Shown: piece by piece, positions 1-8,378 of the stretch
Position numbering within the stretch: the first letter of the stretch is position 1
How the letters are laid out: every line of letters begins with the position of its first letter
Source: JAKAWM01 sp049966695
Lineage (GTDB): Bacteria > Actinomycetota > Acidimicrobiia > Acidimicrobiales > Palsa-688
DNA: 57,133 bases
Assembly (NCBI GenBank): GCA_049966695.1
Contig: JBMFUG010000004.1
Span: forward strand, 1-57,133
Direction of reading: 5' to 3'
The notes under the pieces: generated by a model
The model's input: only the letters and a program-made list of their open reading frames with translations
Databases searched by the model: none
Told to the model about the DNA's origin: nothing
Made by a program: the position numbers and the translations under genes

Positions 1-264
1 GGGCTCGACCTTGTCGTGGGTGATGCTGCGGGCACGGGCGTCGGTGAGCTCGGGGAACCAGCCCCTCACAAGAGCCGCCCACTCCTCTCGTGAGCGCCCT
101 GGCCCACCGGGCGAGATGCCCTCTGCCTCGGCCTTGGCCGTGTACTTGCGGACCGTCGAGCGGTCAACCTCCAACACTCGTGCCACCTCGGCCTTGGGCC
201 GGCCGGCGTGCCAGTGCACGAGGATCTCTACAACGTCGATCACGCTGAACCTCCTCCTTGTCAT
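1..264 (-). CDS. istA: IS21-family transposase (IstA), N-terminal part, cut by the window edge
   Basis: The minus-strand frame starts with ATG at 264-262, preceded by GGAGG three bases upstream. It reads MTRRRFSVIDVVEILVHWHA and continues through RPKAEVARVLEVDRSTVRKY, which is the N-terminal helix-turn-helix of IS21 IstA transposases; this domain binds the element's end repeats. About 88 codons are visible with no stop. The DDE catalytic domain would lie to the left, outside the window. The family assignment rests on the HTH plus the IS21-like end upstream. Confidence 0.8.
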   Translation of the reverse strand, partial: MTRRRFSVIDVVEILVHWHAGRPKAEVARVLEVDRSTVRKYTAKAEAEGISPGGPGRSREEWAALVRGWFPELTDARARSITHDKVEP

Positions 265-293
265 GGGCCTCCTCAGGTTGGTCCTGAGGAGGA
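265..293. repeat. small perfect inverted repeat just upstream of istA
   Basis: CCTCAGG and CCTGAGG flank a 5-base loop directly upstream of the transposase start and include part of its ribosome binding site. This could limit translation of istA; that role is inference. Confidence 0.4.
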
Positions 294-343
294 TGGCTAG
301 CTGAACAAGGAGCCCAGGTGGTGGATCCTCCCGTCACGCAGGT

Positions 344-418
344 GGGGGATTACTTGAACACTGCCTGGTGGATAACTTGAACGGGAACAACGTTCAGCTG
401 CGGGAATACTTGAACGCT
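344..418. repeat. three subterminal repeats of the IS21-like end
   Basis: Copies share GGGGATTACTTGAACA (344-360), GGATAACTTGAACGGG (370-385) and GGGAATACTTGAACGC (402-417), spaced about 25-33 bases apart. Multiple terminal repeats of this kind are the transposase-binding sites of IS21 elements. Confidence 0.7.
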
Positions 419-422
419 GACA

Positions 423-780
423 CTTGGCTCACCTGTATGGTTTTGGATTTTTGCTGCTTTGGGCAATGTGGCCCTTCGAAGCAGGTTTTCTGGGCCACCG
501 AGAGCGGAGCGCCAAGAGCGTTGGCCGTTGGGTAACCCAGCTAGCGCCGCCCGAGGCAAAATGAGGCCGAATGTTCACTGGGGCGGGCCCGTCCTGTAAC
601 CGGCAGTTCAACAGGACCCTATAGCGTCACTTCCGAGCTGCTGTGAGCCTCCGCTGTGGTGGCCCTAAGCGAGCGAGAACGCTGGGAGCCACATAGGGAC
701 ATGACAGCTGTGGTCGGAGCAGCTACTAACGTGCCGCGCTTTTTCACTGTTGCGCGCAACGAGGTCGAGGGGAGCAGTTA
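423..780. other. non-coding stretch between the IS end and the phosphonate operon
   Basis: No convincing gene is seen on either strand; short frames here lack ribosome sites and protein-like composition. The operon promoter should lie in the last 150 bases. The only clear structure is a perfect 12-base palindrome at 749-760, listed separately. Confidence 0.5.
749..760. promoter_or_regulatory. 12-bp palindrome upstream of the phosphonate operon
   Basis: GTTGCGCGCAAC is a perfect palindrome 20 bases before the first start codon of the operon and just upstream of the GAGGGGAG ribosome site. Its position fits an operator for a dimeric regulator, but no regulator is encoded next to it and no binding is shown. 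Confidence 0.35.
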
Positions 781-1932
781 GTGATGTTACAAGAGAAGAA
801 CCACCAGTTTAGAAAAGTCATTTCAGCTGCCGGCGCACTTGCCTGCCTTGCTGGTACGGTGCTTTCTGCTGGTACGGCAAGCGCATCATCCATGGCTTCT
901 GTGTACTCTAAAGCTACGTCACTGGCAGCCTTTGGTGGCATGGCGGGCCTGGTCAAGGCGGCCAAAGCCGAGGGCGAGCTGAACGTCATCACTTTGCCCG
1001 ACAACTGGTGCAATTACGGGCCCATTATGAGCAGTTTTGAAAAAAAATATGGTATCAGGATCAACAGCGAGAACCCTGAGGGCTCCAGCCAGGACGAGAT
1101 CAACGCCATGGTCCAGCTGAAAGGGCAAAGCCGCGAACCGGACGTGCTCGACATGGGCACCCCTTTCGCTATCAAGGCCGACCAGATGCACCTGCTCGCT
1201 CCGTACAGGGTGGCGGAGTGGGACGACATACCTGCTAGCCAGCGTGCTGCTGACGCGACGTGGTGGGCCGACTACGGCGGGTACGTGTCCATAGGCTACA
1301 ACTCGGCCGTCGTCAAGGTGGCGCCAACTTCCTTCAAGGACCTGCTGAAGCCTATCTATAAGCATATGGTCGGCATTAATAACAGCCCGACCGTGGCTGG
1401 TGCAGCGTTCGCGGCTGTATATGCAGCAGCGCTTGCCAATGGCGGTAGCTTCAACAACATCGGCCCCGGCATCGCTTACTTTGAAGAGCTCAACAAAGAA
1501 GGCAACTTTGTCCCCGTGGTCGCTGGCCCCTCTACCGTCGAAAGCGGCGCTACGCCCATCGTGATCTGGTGGGACTACCTGCAGGCGAGCGAGATCGAGC
1601 CAGAAGTGAGGACCTGGAAAGTGGTCATCCCTTCTGACGGTGTTTACGCCTCTTATTACGACCAGGCGATCTCGGCTAACGCCCCCCATCCCGCGGCGGC
1701 TCGCCTGTGGGAGGAGTACCTGTACTCGGCCACAGGTCAGAACCAGTGGCTCCAAGGCTATTGCCGGCCGATAGAACTTAGCGACATGGTACGCAACGGC
1801 ACAGTTGATGAGGCCGCGTACAGGGCATTGCCACCCGTGCCGTCAAGCTTTAGGGGGTTCCCGACGCCGGCGCAAACGGCCGCCGCCGAAAACCTCGTGG
1901 CTAAAGAATGGTCTATCAAGGTGTCCAGCTAG
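781..1932 (+). CDS. ABC transporter substrate-binding protein, probable 2-aminoethylphosphonate binder
   Basis: Periplasmic-type solute-binding protein of 383 residues, the first gene of the operon. Residues 1-35 form a Sec signal peptide (basic start, hydrophobic core, ending near TASA) without a lipobox cysteine. The mature protein resembles the iron/polyamine/aminoethylphosphonate class of binding proteins (PotD/AfuA-like fold). The substrate is inferred from context: permeases, ATPase and the phnW/phnX degradation genes follow immediately. GAGGGGAG at 767-774 serves either GTG 781 or the adjacent ATG 784; I cannot decide between them. Spermidine or iron uptake would be the alternative reading without the neighbours. 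Confidence 0.85.
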   Translation: MMLQEKNHQFRKVISAAGALACLAGTVLSAGTASASSMASVYSKATSLAAFGGMAGLVKAAKAEGELNVITLPDNWCNYGPIMSSFEKKYGIRINSENPEGSSQDEINAMVQLKGQSREPDVLDMGTPFAIKADQMHLLAPYRVAEWDDIPASQRAADATWWADYGGYVSIGYNSAVVKVAPTSFKDLLKPIYKHMVGINNSPTVAGAAFAAVYAAALANGGSFNNIGPGIAYFEELNKEGNFVPVVAGPSTVESGATPIVIWWDYLQASEIEPEVRTWKVVIPSDGVYASYYDQAISANAPHPAAARLWEEYLYSATGQNQWLQGYCRPIELSDMVRNGTVDEAAYRALPPVPSSFRGFPTPAQTAAAENLVAKEWSIKVSS

Positions 1933-1938
1933 TAGCTC

Positions 1939-2844
1939 GTGCAAATGCAAGTGGGCTCTATGTCAGCATTGCCGCCGGCTGCGCCAGCGACCACGAAGAC
2001 GGCAGCGTGGGCTCGACGTGCCAAGACGTCAGCCCCGCTGCTGCCGTTCGGCGGGTGGGCCCTGCTCTTCCTTGGCGTCCCGGCAATGGCGATCGCCGTT
2101 GCAGCCTTCCGTGAGCCTGGTGGAGGCTTCACCACCGCGAACATCAGTGCGGCAGCGCAGGGCACGTACCTCCTGGGCTTTGAAAATTCGTTGAAGATGG
2201 CGCTGGTCACGTCGGTCGTCCCCGCTTTGTTGGGAGCACCGCTCGCCTATGCCATCTACACCTCCAATAGCTCTGTACTAAAACGCCTGGTGCTCGCTGC
2301 TGCCGCAGTCTTTGCCAATTTCGGCGGCGTGCCGCTCGCCTTTTTGTTCATAGCATGCATAGGTGCGCCGACAGCCATGGTGAACATGTGGCTCGCTCAT
2401 ATCGGCCTTCACGGGTTCAACCTCTATACCTTCACGGGTGTGGCGCTCGTGTACATGTACTTCCAAGTCCCGCTCATGGTGCTTGTCACTCTGCCTGCGT
2501 TCGACGGGCTACGGCCGTCGTGGTCGGAGGCAGCTGAAAGCCTCGGTGCTCGGCGGTGGCAGTACTGGCGCTACGTAGGCATCCCCGTGCTCATGCCCAC
2601 GGTGCTGGGTTCGACGCTGTTGCTATTTGGCTTTGGCCTGTCGGCCTATGCCACAGCCGACGCTTTGACGGCGGGCACGTTGGCGTTGACGCCTCTACAA
2701 ATAGGCAGCTTCCTCAACGGCAACGTCATCGCTGGCCAGGAGAATGTCGGTTACGCACTTGCCCTCGGCCTCGTACTGGTAATCGCGGTCGTGATGGTGC
2801 TCTACGTCTTCGTTCAGCGCCGAGCGTCAAGGTGGCTGCGTTGA
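1939..2844 (+). CDS. ABC transporter permease 1 of the phosphonate importer
   Basis: Integral membrane permease of up to 301 residues with about six hydrophobic segments. The binding-protein-dependent transport signature lies near residue 200 (EAAESLGARRWQYWRYVGIP), the cytoplasmic EAA loop that docks on the ATPase. It starts six bases after the binding protein stop. The frame opens with GTG 1939, and ATG 1945 or ATG 1960 are also possible, so the first few residues are uncertain. It pairs with the next gene as a heterodimeric channel. Confidence 0.85.
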   Translation: MQMQVGSMSALPPAAPATTKTAAWARRAKTSAPLLPFGGWALLFLGVPAMAIAVAAFREPGGGFTTANISAAAQGTYLLGFENSLKMALVTSVVPALLGAPLAYAIYTSNSSVLKRLVLAAAAVFANFGGVPLAFLFIACIGAPTAMVNMWLAHIGLHGFNLYTFTGVALVYMYFQVPLMVLVTLPAFDGLRPSWSEAAESLGARRWQYWRYVGIPVLMPTVLGSTLLLFGFGLSAYATADALTAGTLALTPLQIGSFLNGNVIAGQENVGYALALGLVLVIAVVMVLYVFVQRRASRWLR

Positions 2845-3680
2845 GCACTGAGGTGCTGCTGGGCAGCGTTGGCAGGGCTGAGGACATTGCCTCTGTGGGC
2901 GCGCGGACGCGGGCGCTTCGCAGGCCTCGGGTGTGGAGGTTCGCCGTCTTAGCCGCGGCGGGGGCCTACTTCTTTGTGCCGTTGTGGGCGGCTCTGCGTT
3001 TTAGCTTGGCTTACAACGGTAGTGGCTTCAGTGCCGAGGCGTACTCGGGGCTCTTGGGGCAGCAGGGCTTCGCCGCTGCGGTTTGGCTATCGGCCCAATT
3101 GGCCGTGGTGACTACCGTGGCCGAACTCGCATTGATGGTCCCCAGTACAATTTACGTCCACCTTCGGGTGCCTCGGCTGAGGGCCGTGATGGACTTTGTC
3201 ACTTCCTTGCCGCTCGTCATACCACCCGTGGTGCTCATCCTGGGTGTGCTGGACGTTGCGCCAGCGAGGTTGAAGGGTACGCCTTTCCTGTTGGCGCTCG
3301 AGTACGTCGTGCTGGCTATGCCCCTGTCCTACCGAGCTCTCGATGCCGGTGTCAGGTCCATAGACGTCCGGACGCTGGTTGACGCGTCTCGCTCGCTTGG
3401 CGGCGGCTGGGCCGCAACAATGCGGCGAGTGCTGTTGCCGAACATGCGCGTAGCCGTCCTCTCGGCGACGGTGCTGACGGTTGCGCTCGTCCTCGGCGAG
3501 TACACCATGGCGAGCCTTGACCAGTACCAAACCTTCCCAACCTGGATCGTCCTGTTCGACCAGTACAACTCTCACGTCTCGGTCGCCGCGTCGCTCATGG
3601 CGCTGTTCGTCACGTGGTTGGTGCTGACCGGGATCTCGGTGCTGGGCCGTACAAGGAAAAAGACCGGAGGTATATGGTGA
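2841..3680 (+). CDS. ABC transporter permease 2 of the phosphonate importer
   Basis: Permease of 279 residues. TTG 2841 overlaps the previous stop as TTGA, which implies translational coupling; an open frame runs further upstream but only inside the preceding gene. Hydrophobic segments span the protein and the EAA loop is visible as VDASRSLGGGWAATMRRVLL around residue 180. It should form the second half of the membrane channel. It is a separate, non-identical paralogue of the upstream permease. Confidence 0.85.
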   Translation: MSTEVLLGSVGRAEDIASVGARTRALRRPRVWRFAVLAAAGAYFFVPLWAALRFSLAYNGSGFSAEAYSGLLGQQGFAAAVWLSAQLAVVTTVAELALMVPSTIYVHLRVPRLRAVMDFVTSLPLVIPPVVLILGVLDVAPARLKGTPFLLALEYVVLAMPLSYRALDAGVRSIDVRTLVDASRSLGGGWAATMRRVLLPNMRVAVLSATVLTVALVLGEYTMASLDQYQTFPTWIVLFDQYNSHVSVAASLMALFVTWLVLTGISVLGRTRKKTGGIW

Positions 3681-4816
3681 TGACGTTTGCCAGTCAGCAA
3701 GCCGAGACGGCGTACCGGGCAGACGTGGCCTTGGCCAGGCCCGCGCCGCCGGCAGTGGGCGGAGCAGCGGTGGCGCTCCAAGACCTGCATTGCCGTTTCG
3801 CTAGCACGAAGGCGCTCGATGGGTTTTCCATCGACATAGGCCCGGGAGAGCTCTTGGCGCTCCTGGGGCCTTCTGGGTGCGGCAAGACTACCGTGCTGCG
3901 AGTCCTGGCTGGCTTGGAAACTGCGGCCTCGGGACGCGTGCTGTTAGACGGGCAGGACGTTGGGGCGGTGCCGGCGCAGAGGCGCAACATTGGGATGGTT
4001 TTCCAGAGCTACAGCCTTTTCCCCAACATGACGGTCCTCGAGAACGTCGCGTTCGGGCTCCGGTTGCGCAAAGTCGTGAGCTTGCAGCGCAAGGCGAGGG
4101 CGCTGTCCCTGTTGGAGATGGTGGAGCTTTCCGAAATGGCCGACCGGTACCCGCACCAGCTTTCGGGCGGCCAGCAGCAGCGGGTCGCATTGGCGCGGGC
4201 CCTTGCCATAGAACCACGGGTGCTCCTGCTCGACGAGCCACTTTCCGCCCTTGACGCCAAGGTGCGAGTGCAGCTGCGCGAGCAGATACGAGCACTGCAA
4301 AGACGGCTCGCCATTACAACTGTTTTCGTGACCCACGACCAGGACGAAGCTATGTCGATCGCGGACCGTGTCGCTGTCATGCGAGCCGGCCGCCTGGAGC
4401 AGGTGGCGCCCCCGGTCGAGCTGTACGCTGAGCCGCAGACGGCCTTTGTTGCTGAGTTCGTAGGCACGATGAACCGTCTGCCGGGCCAGATGGTGCGCAC
4501 GGGCCGGGTCTTGGTGCTCGACCGAGAAGTTGAGGCCTACGGCGCAAGTGCGAGCAGCCCTGCCGGGCAGCAGGTGGACGTGCTTGTCCGTCCCGAGGGC
4601 CTGGGGCTTTCCGAGGTGAGAGGGGGCAACGGCATTGTCAGTTCCGTCACCTTTAGGGGTGCGCATAGCACGCTCGCTGTCTTGCTTTCGGCCGATGTGT
4701 CGGCAAAAGTGGACGTGCCGAGCGCGCTTGCGAGCAAAGTGGGGGTCGGCTCTTCGGTAAGCGTCAGCCTGCTTGCTGAGCGTGTGCTGGTTGACCCTCC
4801 GCTAGCAGCGCGATGA
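3680..4816 (+). CDS. ABC transporter ATP-binding protein of the phosphonate importer
   Basis: Cytoplasmic ATPase driving the importer. From ATG 3680 the Walker A motif GPSGCGKT is at residues 63-70, the signature LSGGQQQR at 161-168, Walker B LLLDEP at 182-187 and the switch histidine near 219. A C-terminal extension of about 130 residues looks like the TOBE regulatory domain of the PotA/CysA class. GGAGG at 3666-3670 is 9 bases before ATG 3680, which overlaps the permease stop; GTG 3677 and ATG 3674 are alternatives. Confidence 0.9.
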   Translation: MTFASQQAETAYRADVALARPAPPAVGGAAVALQDLHCRFASTKALDGFSIDIGPGELLALLGPSGCGKTTVLRVLAGLETAASGRVLLDGQDVGAVPAQRRNIGMVFQSYSLFPNMTVLENVAFGLRLRKVVSLQRKARALSLLEMVELSEMADRYPHQLSGGQQQRVALARALAIEPRVLLLDEPLSALDAKVRVQLREQIRALQRRLAITTVFVTHDQDEAMSIADRVAVMRAGRLEQVAPPVELYAEPQTAFVAEFVGTMNRLPGQMVRTGRVLVLDREVEAYGASASSPAGQQVDVLVRPEGLGLSEVRGGNGIVSSVTFRGAHSTLAVLLSADVSAKVDVPSALASKVGVGSSVSVSLLAERVLVDPPLAAR

Positions 4817-5982
4817 GAGGCACGACGCAAGTCCCGTACCTGCTCACGCCCGGGCCGCTAACAACCTCGGCCACGGTAAAAGCCGCGATGGCGCGCGACT
4901 GGGGGTCGCGCGACGAAGCCTTTATCGCAATGACCAAACAGGTCCGGGACCGCCTGACGGCCATGGCGAACGCCACGGCGACGCACGTTTGCGTGCCTCT
5001 CCAGGGATCTGGCACCTTCGCAGTCGAAGCCATGCTGGGCACGCTGGTGCCACCGGAGGGGAAGCTTTTGGTCCTGGTCAACGGGGCCTATGGGCGCCGT
5101 ATGGTGGACATGGCGAGGGTGATGGGCCGGGCGGTCACAGAGCTGACCTGGCCCGAGGACCGAGCGGTCGAGCCCGCAGCGCTGCGAGAGAGGTTGGCTC
5201 AGGACTCAAGCATTACCCATGTGGCGGTCGTGCACTGCGAGACTACCTCGGGCATCCTCAACCCTCTCGAAGAGGTCGCGAACGTGGTGGCCTCTCAAAA
5301 GCGGCATCTCTTGGTCGACTCGATGAGCGCGTTCGGGGCGCTGCCCTTGGACGCTAGCAACGTCCCTTTCGCCGCACTAGCCGCCTCCGCGAACAAATGC
5401 CTCGAGGGGGTACCGGGCATGAGCTTCGTCCTAGTGCGCCGCGAGCTTCTTGAGAAATGTGCAGGCAATGCGCGTTCTTTGAGCTTGGACCTCTTTGCAC
5501 AGTGGCAGGGCTTCGAAAAGAACGGCCAATGGCGGTTTACGCCCCCGGTACAGGTGTTAGCAGCCTTGCTGCAAGCTCTCGACGAGCACGAAGCTGAGGG
5601 CGGAGTAGCAGGGCGAGGCGCCCGCTATGCCCGTAACCACCAGGTCCTAGTGGACGGCATGGAGCGCCTTGGCTTTCGCTGCCTGCTCCCGCGGGCAGCT
5701 CAAGCGCCTATAATCGTAACTTTCCACATGCCGACGGACGCGCGCTTTGACTTCAAAGAGTTTTACGAGCGCCTCAGGGGCAAGGGGTTCGTGATATACC
5801 CGGGTAAGCTCACTGTAGCTGAGTCTTTTCGTATCGGTTGCATCGGCCGTATTGGCGAAAAGGAAATGCTGGCAGCCTTGGCGGCGGTCGAGGAAGTGCT
5901 TAAAGAGATGAGTGTGGTGCTAAAAGACAACAAAAAGGTGGTCACAAGTGCAGCAGCTGAAACGTTATCAAGGCCCTGTTAA
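4813..5982 (+). CDS. phnW: 2-aminoethylphosphonate--pyruvate transaminase (PhnW)
   Basis: PLP-dependent enzyme converting 2-aminoethylphosphonate plus pyruvate to phosphonoacetaldehyde plus alanine. The N-terminal LLTPGPLTTSATVK, the Asp169 region (LLVDSMSAFGAL) and the Schiff-base lysine in AASANKCLEGVPG (Lys195) match PhnW of the class V aminotransferase fold. The length of 389 is slightly above the usual 365-370 because of a C-terminal tail. ATG 4813 overlaps the ATPase stop as ATGA. The tail overlaps the next gene by 35 bases. The phnX neighbour makes the assignment firm. Confidence 0.95.
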   Translation: MRGTTQVPYLLTPGPLTTSATVKAAMARDWGSRDEAFIAMTKQVRDRLTAMANATATHVCVPLQGSGTFAVEAMLGTLVPPEGKLLVLVNGAYGRRMVDMARVMGRAVTELTWPEDRAVEPAALRERLAQDSSITHVAVVHCETTSGILNPLEEVANVVASQKRHLLVDSMSAFGALPLDASNVPFAALAASANKCLEGVPGMSFVLVRRELLEKCAGNARSLSLDLFAQWQGFEKNGQWRFTPPVQVLAALLQALDEHEAEGGVAGRGARYARNHQVLVDGMERLGFRCLLPRAAQAPIIVTFHMPTDARFDFKEFYERLRGKGFVIYPGKLTVAESFRIGCIGRIGEKEMLAALAAVEEVLKEMSVVLKDNKKVVTSAAAETLSRPC

Positions 5983-6772
5983 TGCGGTAGTGCTCGACTG
6001 GGCCGGCACGACGGTCGACCATGGGTGCATGGCACCGGCCGCGACATTTATGGAGGCGTTCGCTCGTGCTGGTGTGCCGATTACCATTGGCGAAGCGCGC
6101 GCTGACATGGGAAAGCCCAAGCGCGCGCACGTTAAGGCGATCTTGGACATGCGCCGCGTGTCGGCAGCCTGGCTGGAAGTCCGTGGCAAGTCACCGGGAG
6201 AACGAGAGGTAGAGGAGATCTACCGCAGTTTGCTGCAGCTTCAGGTCGAAGTCGCCGAGCGGTACTCGGAGGTGATCCCCGGTGTCGTGGAGACCGTTTT
6301 GGCGCTGAGGGCGAGAGGGCTGGCGGTTGCCTCCACGACTGGGTACCCGAGAGCTGTGATGGAGGTGTTGGTGCCGGCGGCGAAAAGGCAAGGCTACGAG
6401 CCAGACGTCGTCATCTGCGCCGACGACACGCCCGAAGGCCGGCCGGGGCCTTTTATGGCCTTGGAGGCTCTGGTGAGGCTGTCGATAAGCCCGGTCGAGT
6501 CCGTTGTCAAGGTCGGAGACACAGCTGTCGACATAGCAGAGGGCCTGAACGGCGGCATGTGGTCGGTGGGCGTAGCTGTCACGGGCAACGAGGTCGGCCT
6601 TTCGGCCTCGGAATATGCGGCCTTAGCTCCTCGTGAGCAGGAAGCTGCCCGGTCCGTTGCCGCGGGCAAGCTGAAGGCGGCTGGGGCTCATTACGTGGTC
6701 AGCAGGTTGGACGAGGTCATGGCGGTGCTAGACGATATCGAAAAAAGGCTGGCCGCAGGGGAAAAGCCCTGA
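5948..6772 (+). CDS. phnX: phosphonoacetaldehyde hydrolase (phosphonatase, PhnX)
   Basis: HAD-superfamily enzyme that cleaves the C-P bond of phosphonoacetaldehyde to acetaldehyde and phosphate. The nucleophile motif DWAGTTVD begins at Asp17, and the cap lysine needed for Schiff-base formation lies in DMGKPKRAH (Lys56). Motif II (STTGYPR) and the acidic motif KVGDTAVDI follow. The length of 274 residues is typical. GTG 5948 lies inside the end of phnW and follows an AAAAAGGTGG stretch. With phnW it forms the standard two-step phosphonatase pathway. Confidence 0.95.
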   Translation: MQQLKRYQGPVNAVVLDWAGTTVDHGCMAPAATFMEAFARAGVPITIGEARADMGKPKRAHVKAILDMRRVSAAWLEVRGKSPGEREVEEIYRSLLQLQVEVAERYSEVIPGVVETVLALRARGLAVASTTGYPRAVMEVLVPAAKRQGYEPDVVICADDTPEGRPGPFMALEALVRLSISPVESVVKVGDTAVDIAEGLNGGMWSVGVAVTGNEVGLSASEYAALAPREQEAARSVAAGKLKAAGAHYVVSRLDEVMAVLDDIEKRLAAGEKP

Positions 6773-6777
6773 CGAAC

Positions 6778-8205
6778 ATGGACAGGTGGGAAGTTGACAG
6801 CCCACAGCAGCGACCGCCGGCCAGCCGGCGCGACCAGAGCGAGGGTGACGTGCACTGGTCTGCGGGACGTGCACGCTGGAGGGCGGGGCTCGACGAACGG
6901 ACACGTGAGCTGCTCGACATGGACGAGCGCTATTTCATGCGCCAAGCGCTGTCTACGCCCTGCCTTGACGTCCTGGTAAGCGCCCACGGTTCGGTGCTCG
7001 TAGACCTGGAGGGCAGGGAGGTGCTAGATTTTCATGGCAATTGCGTGCACCAGGTCGGCTACGGGCACCCCAAGGTGGTCGCAGCGGTAAAAGCCGAGCT
7101 CGACCGGCTCCCGTTCTCCCCTCGGCGCTATTCGAACCCTGCTGCCATCAACCTGGCGGCAAAGTTGGCAGAGCTAGCCCCGGGCCGGCTCAACAAGGTG
7201 CTTTTTGCTCCAAGCGGGGCGTTGGCTGTCAGCACAGCGTTGAAACTGGCGCGCCATGCAACGGGCCGTTACAAAACGGTCTCGATGTGGGGCTCGTTCC
7301 ACGGGGCTAGCCTCGATACGATCTCTGTGGGTGGCGAGGCCATGTTCCGCCAAGGTGCGGGGCCGTTGTTGGCCGGGGCGGAGCACGTGCCACCGCTCGG
7401 CTTGGCCGAGCGTTTTTTTGGCTCTGACGGGCACGGCTACGAGCGCTTCGCCGACTACATAGATTACGTGCTCGAGGTCCAAGGGGACGTCTCGGCGCTC
7501 ATTGCGGAGCCGGTCCGCTGGACAACAGTCGAGGTGCCGCCTGCTGGTTTTTGGCGATCGGTGCGAAAAAGTTGCGACAGGCATGGCGTACTGCTCGTTT
7601 TCGACGAAGTGCCGAGCTGTTTGGGCCGCACGGGCGCGATGTTCTGCTGCGAGAACTTCGACGTCGTCCCGGACATCCTGGTAATAGGCAAGGGCCTCGG
7701 AGGTGGGGTAGTGCCATTTGCTGCTGCTATCTTCCGCGAGGACCTGAACGTAAGCCCTTCCACCTCTCTCGGGCATTATACGCATGAAAAAAGCCCGCTT
7801 GGCGCGGCAGCCGCCCTGGCCGCTCTCGAGGTCATCGAGGAGGAAAGGCTTGTGCCCAGGGCGCAGGAGCTGGGCAAGGTCGTCATCGGGCAGCTGCAGG
7901 CGGTTGCCACGAAAAGCCCGCTTTTTTCCGAGGCGCGCGGCCTCGGTATGTACTGGGGGTTAAAAACGCAGCCATGGCTTGCTGGTAGCGCTGAAGACGT
8001 CGCTGACTACTTGCTTTACGAGTGCTTGGACAACGGCCTTAGCCTGAAGGTGGGCGGGGGTGATGTCATGACCTTGTGCCCACCGCTCAACATAAGTGAC
8101 GACGAGCTAGCGCGGGCTTTGGCAACAGTTCAGGCGGCTGCCAAGACTGTCGAAGAGCGCGTTTGGCGAACCTCAGGTTCATGGCGAGCGTCAAGCGCAC
8201 CATAG
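6778..8205 (+). CDS. class III PLP enzyme, probable (R)-1-hydroxy-2-aminoethylphosphonate ammonia-lyase (PbfA-like)
   Basis: Fold-type I PLP protein of 475 residues in the class III aminotransferase family. The cofactor aspartate is in LLVFDEVPS (Asp276) and the Schiff-base lysine in VIGKGLGGG (Lys305). Proteins of this family inside phnW/phnX operons are known to include PbfA, an ammonia-lyase that turns the hydroxylated substrate into phosphonoacetaldehyde, so PhnX can finish the job. The operon position, starting 5 bases after phnX, is the main reason for the call. A real aminotransferase, or an alternative to PhnW for AEP, cannot be excluded. It is the last gene of the operon. Confidence 0.7.
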   Translation: MDRWEVDSPQQRPPASRRDQSEGDVHWSAGRARWRAGLDERTRELLDMDERYFMRQALSTPCLDVLVSAHGSVLVDLEGREVLDFHGNCVHQVGYGHPKVVAAVKAELDRLPFSPRRYSNPAAINLAAKLAELAPGRLNKVLFAPSGALAVSTALKLARHATGRYKTVSMWGSFHGASLDTISVGGEAMFRQGAGPLLAGAEHVPPLGLAERFFGSDGHGYERFADYIDYVLEVQGDVSALIAEPVRWTTVEVPPAGFWRSVRKSCDRHGVLLVFDEVPSCLGRTGAMFCCENFDVVPDILVIGKGLGGGVVPFAAAIFREDLNVSPSTSLGHYTHEKSPLGAAAALAALEVIEEERLVPRAQELGKVVIGQLQAVATKSPLFSEARGLGMYWGLKTQPWLAGSAEDVADYLLYECLDNGLSLKVGGGDVMTLCPPLNISDDELARALATVQAAAKTVEERVWRTSGSWRASSAP

Positions 8206-8378
8206 TGTTGGCAGCAAGCCGTCTTTAGCGGGCGGGCAGTCGCAATGTGCCTTTAACGAGGTAGTCGCCGTTCATTTAACAAGCGGTGCCGCCGGAGTTT
8301 ACGGAAGGGCAACTTCGAGTTCAGGCGCAATCGTTAGCGTCCAAGAGCAAGGACTTTGTACAGAAAGGAACCGTGCTC

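Larger units (their letters stand above)
1..422 (-). mobile_element. end of an IS21-family insertion sequence
   Basis: The outer boundary is placed at 422, where the minus strand begins TGTCAGCGTTCAAG. IS21-family elements start with TG and carry several copies of a short subterminal repeat. Three imperfect copies of an ACTTGAAC-containing motif lie here at about 344-360, 370-391 and 402-418, and the istA-like reading frame begins inside them at 264. Only about 420 bases are visible; the rest, including any istB, lies left of the window. The exact end and the target duplication cannot be confirmed without the other end. Confidence 0.75.
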
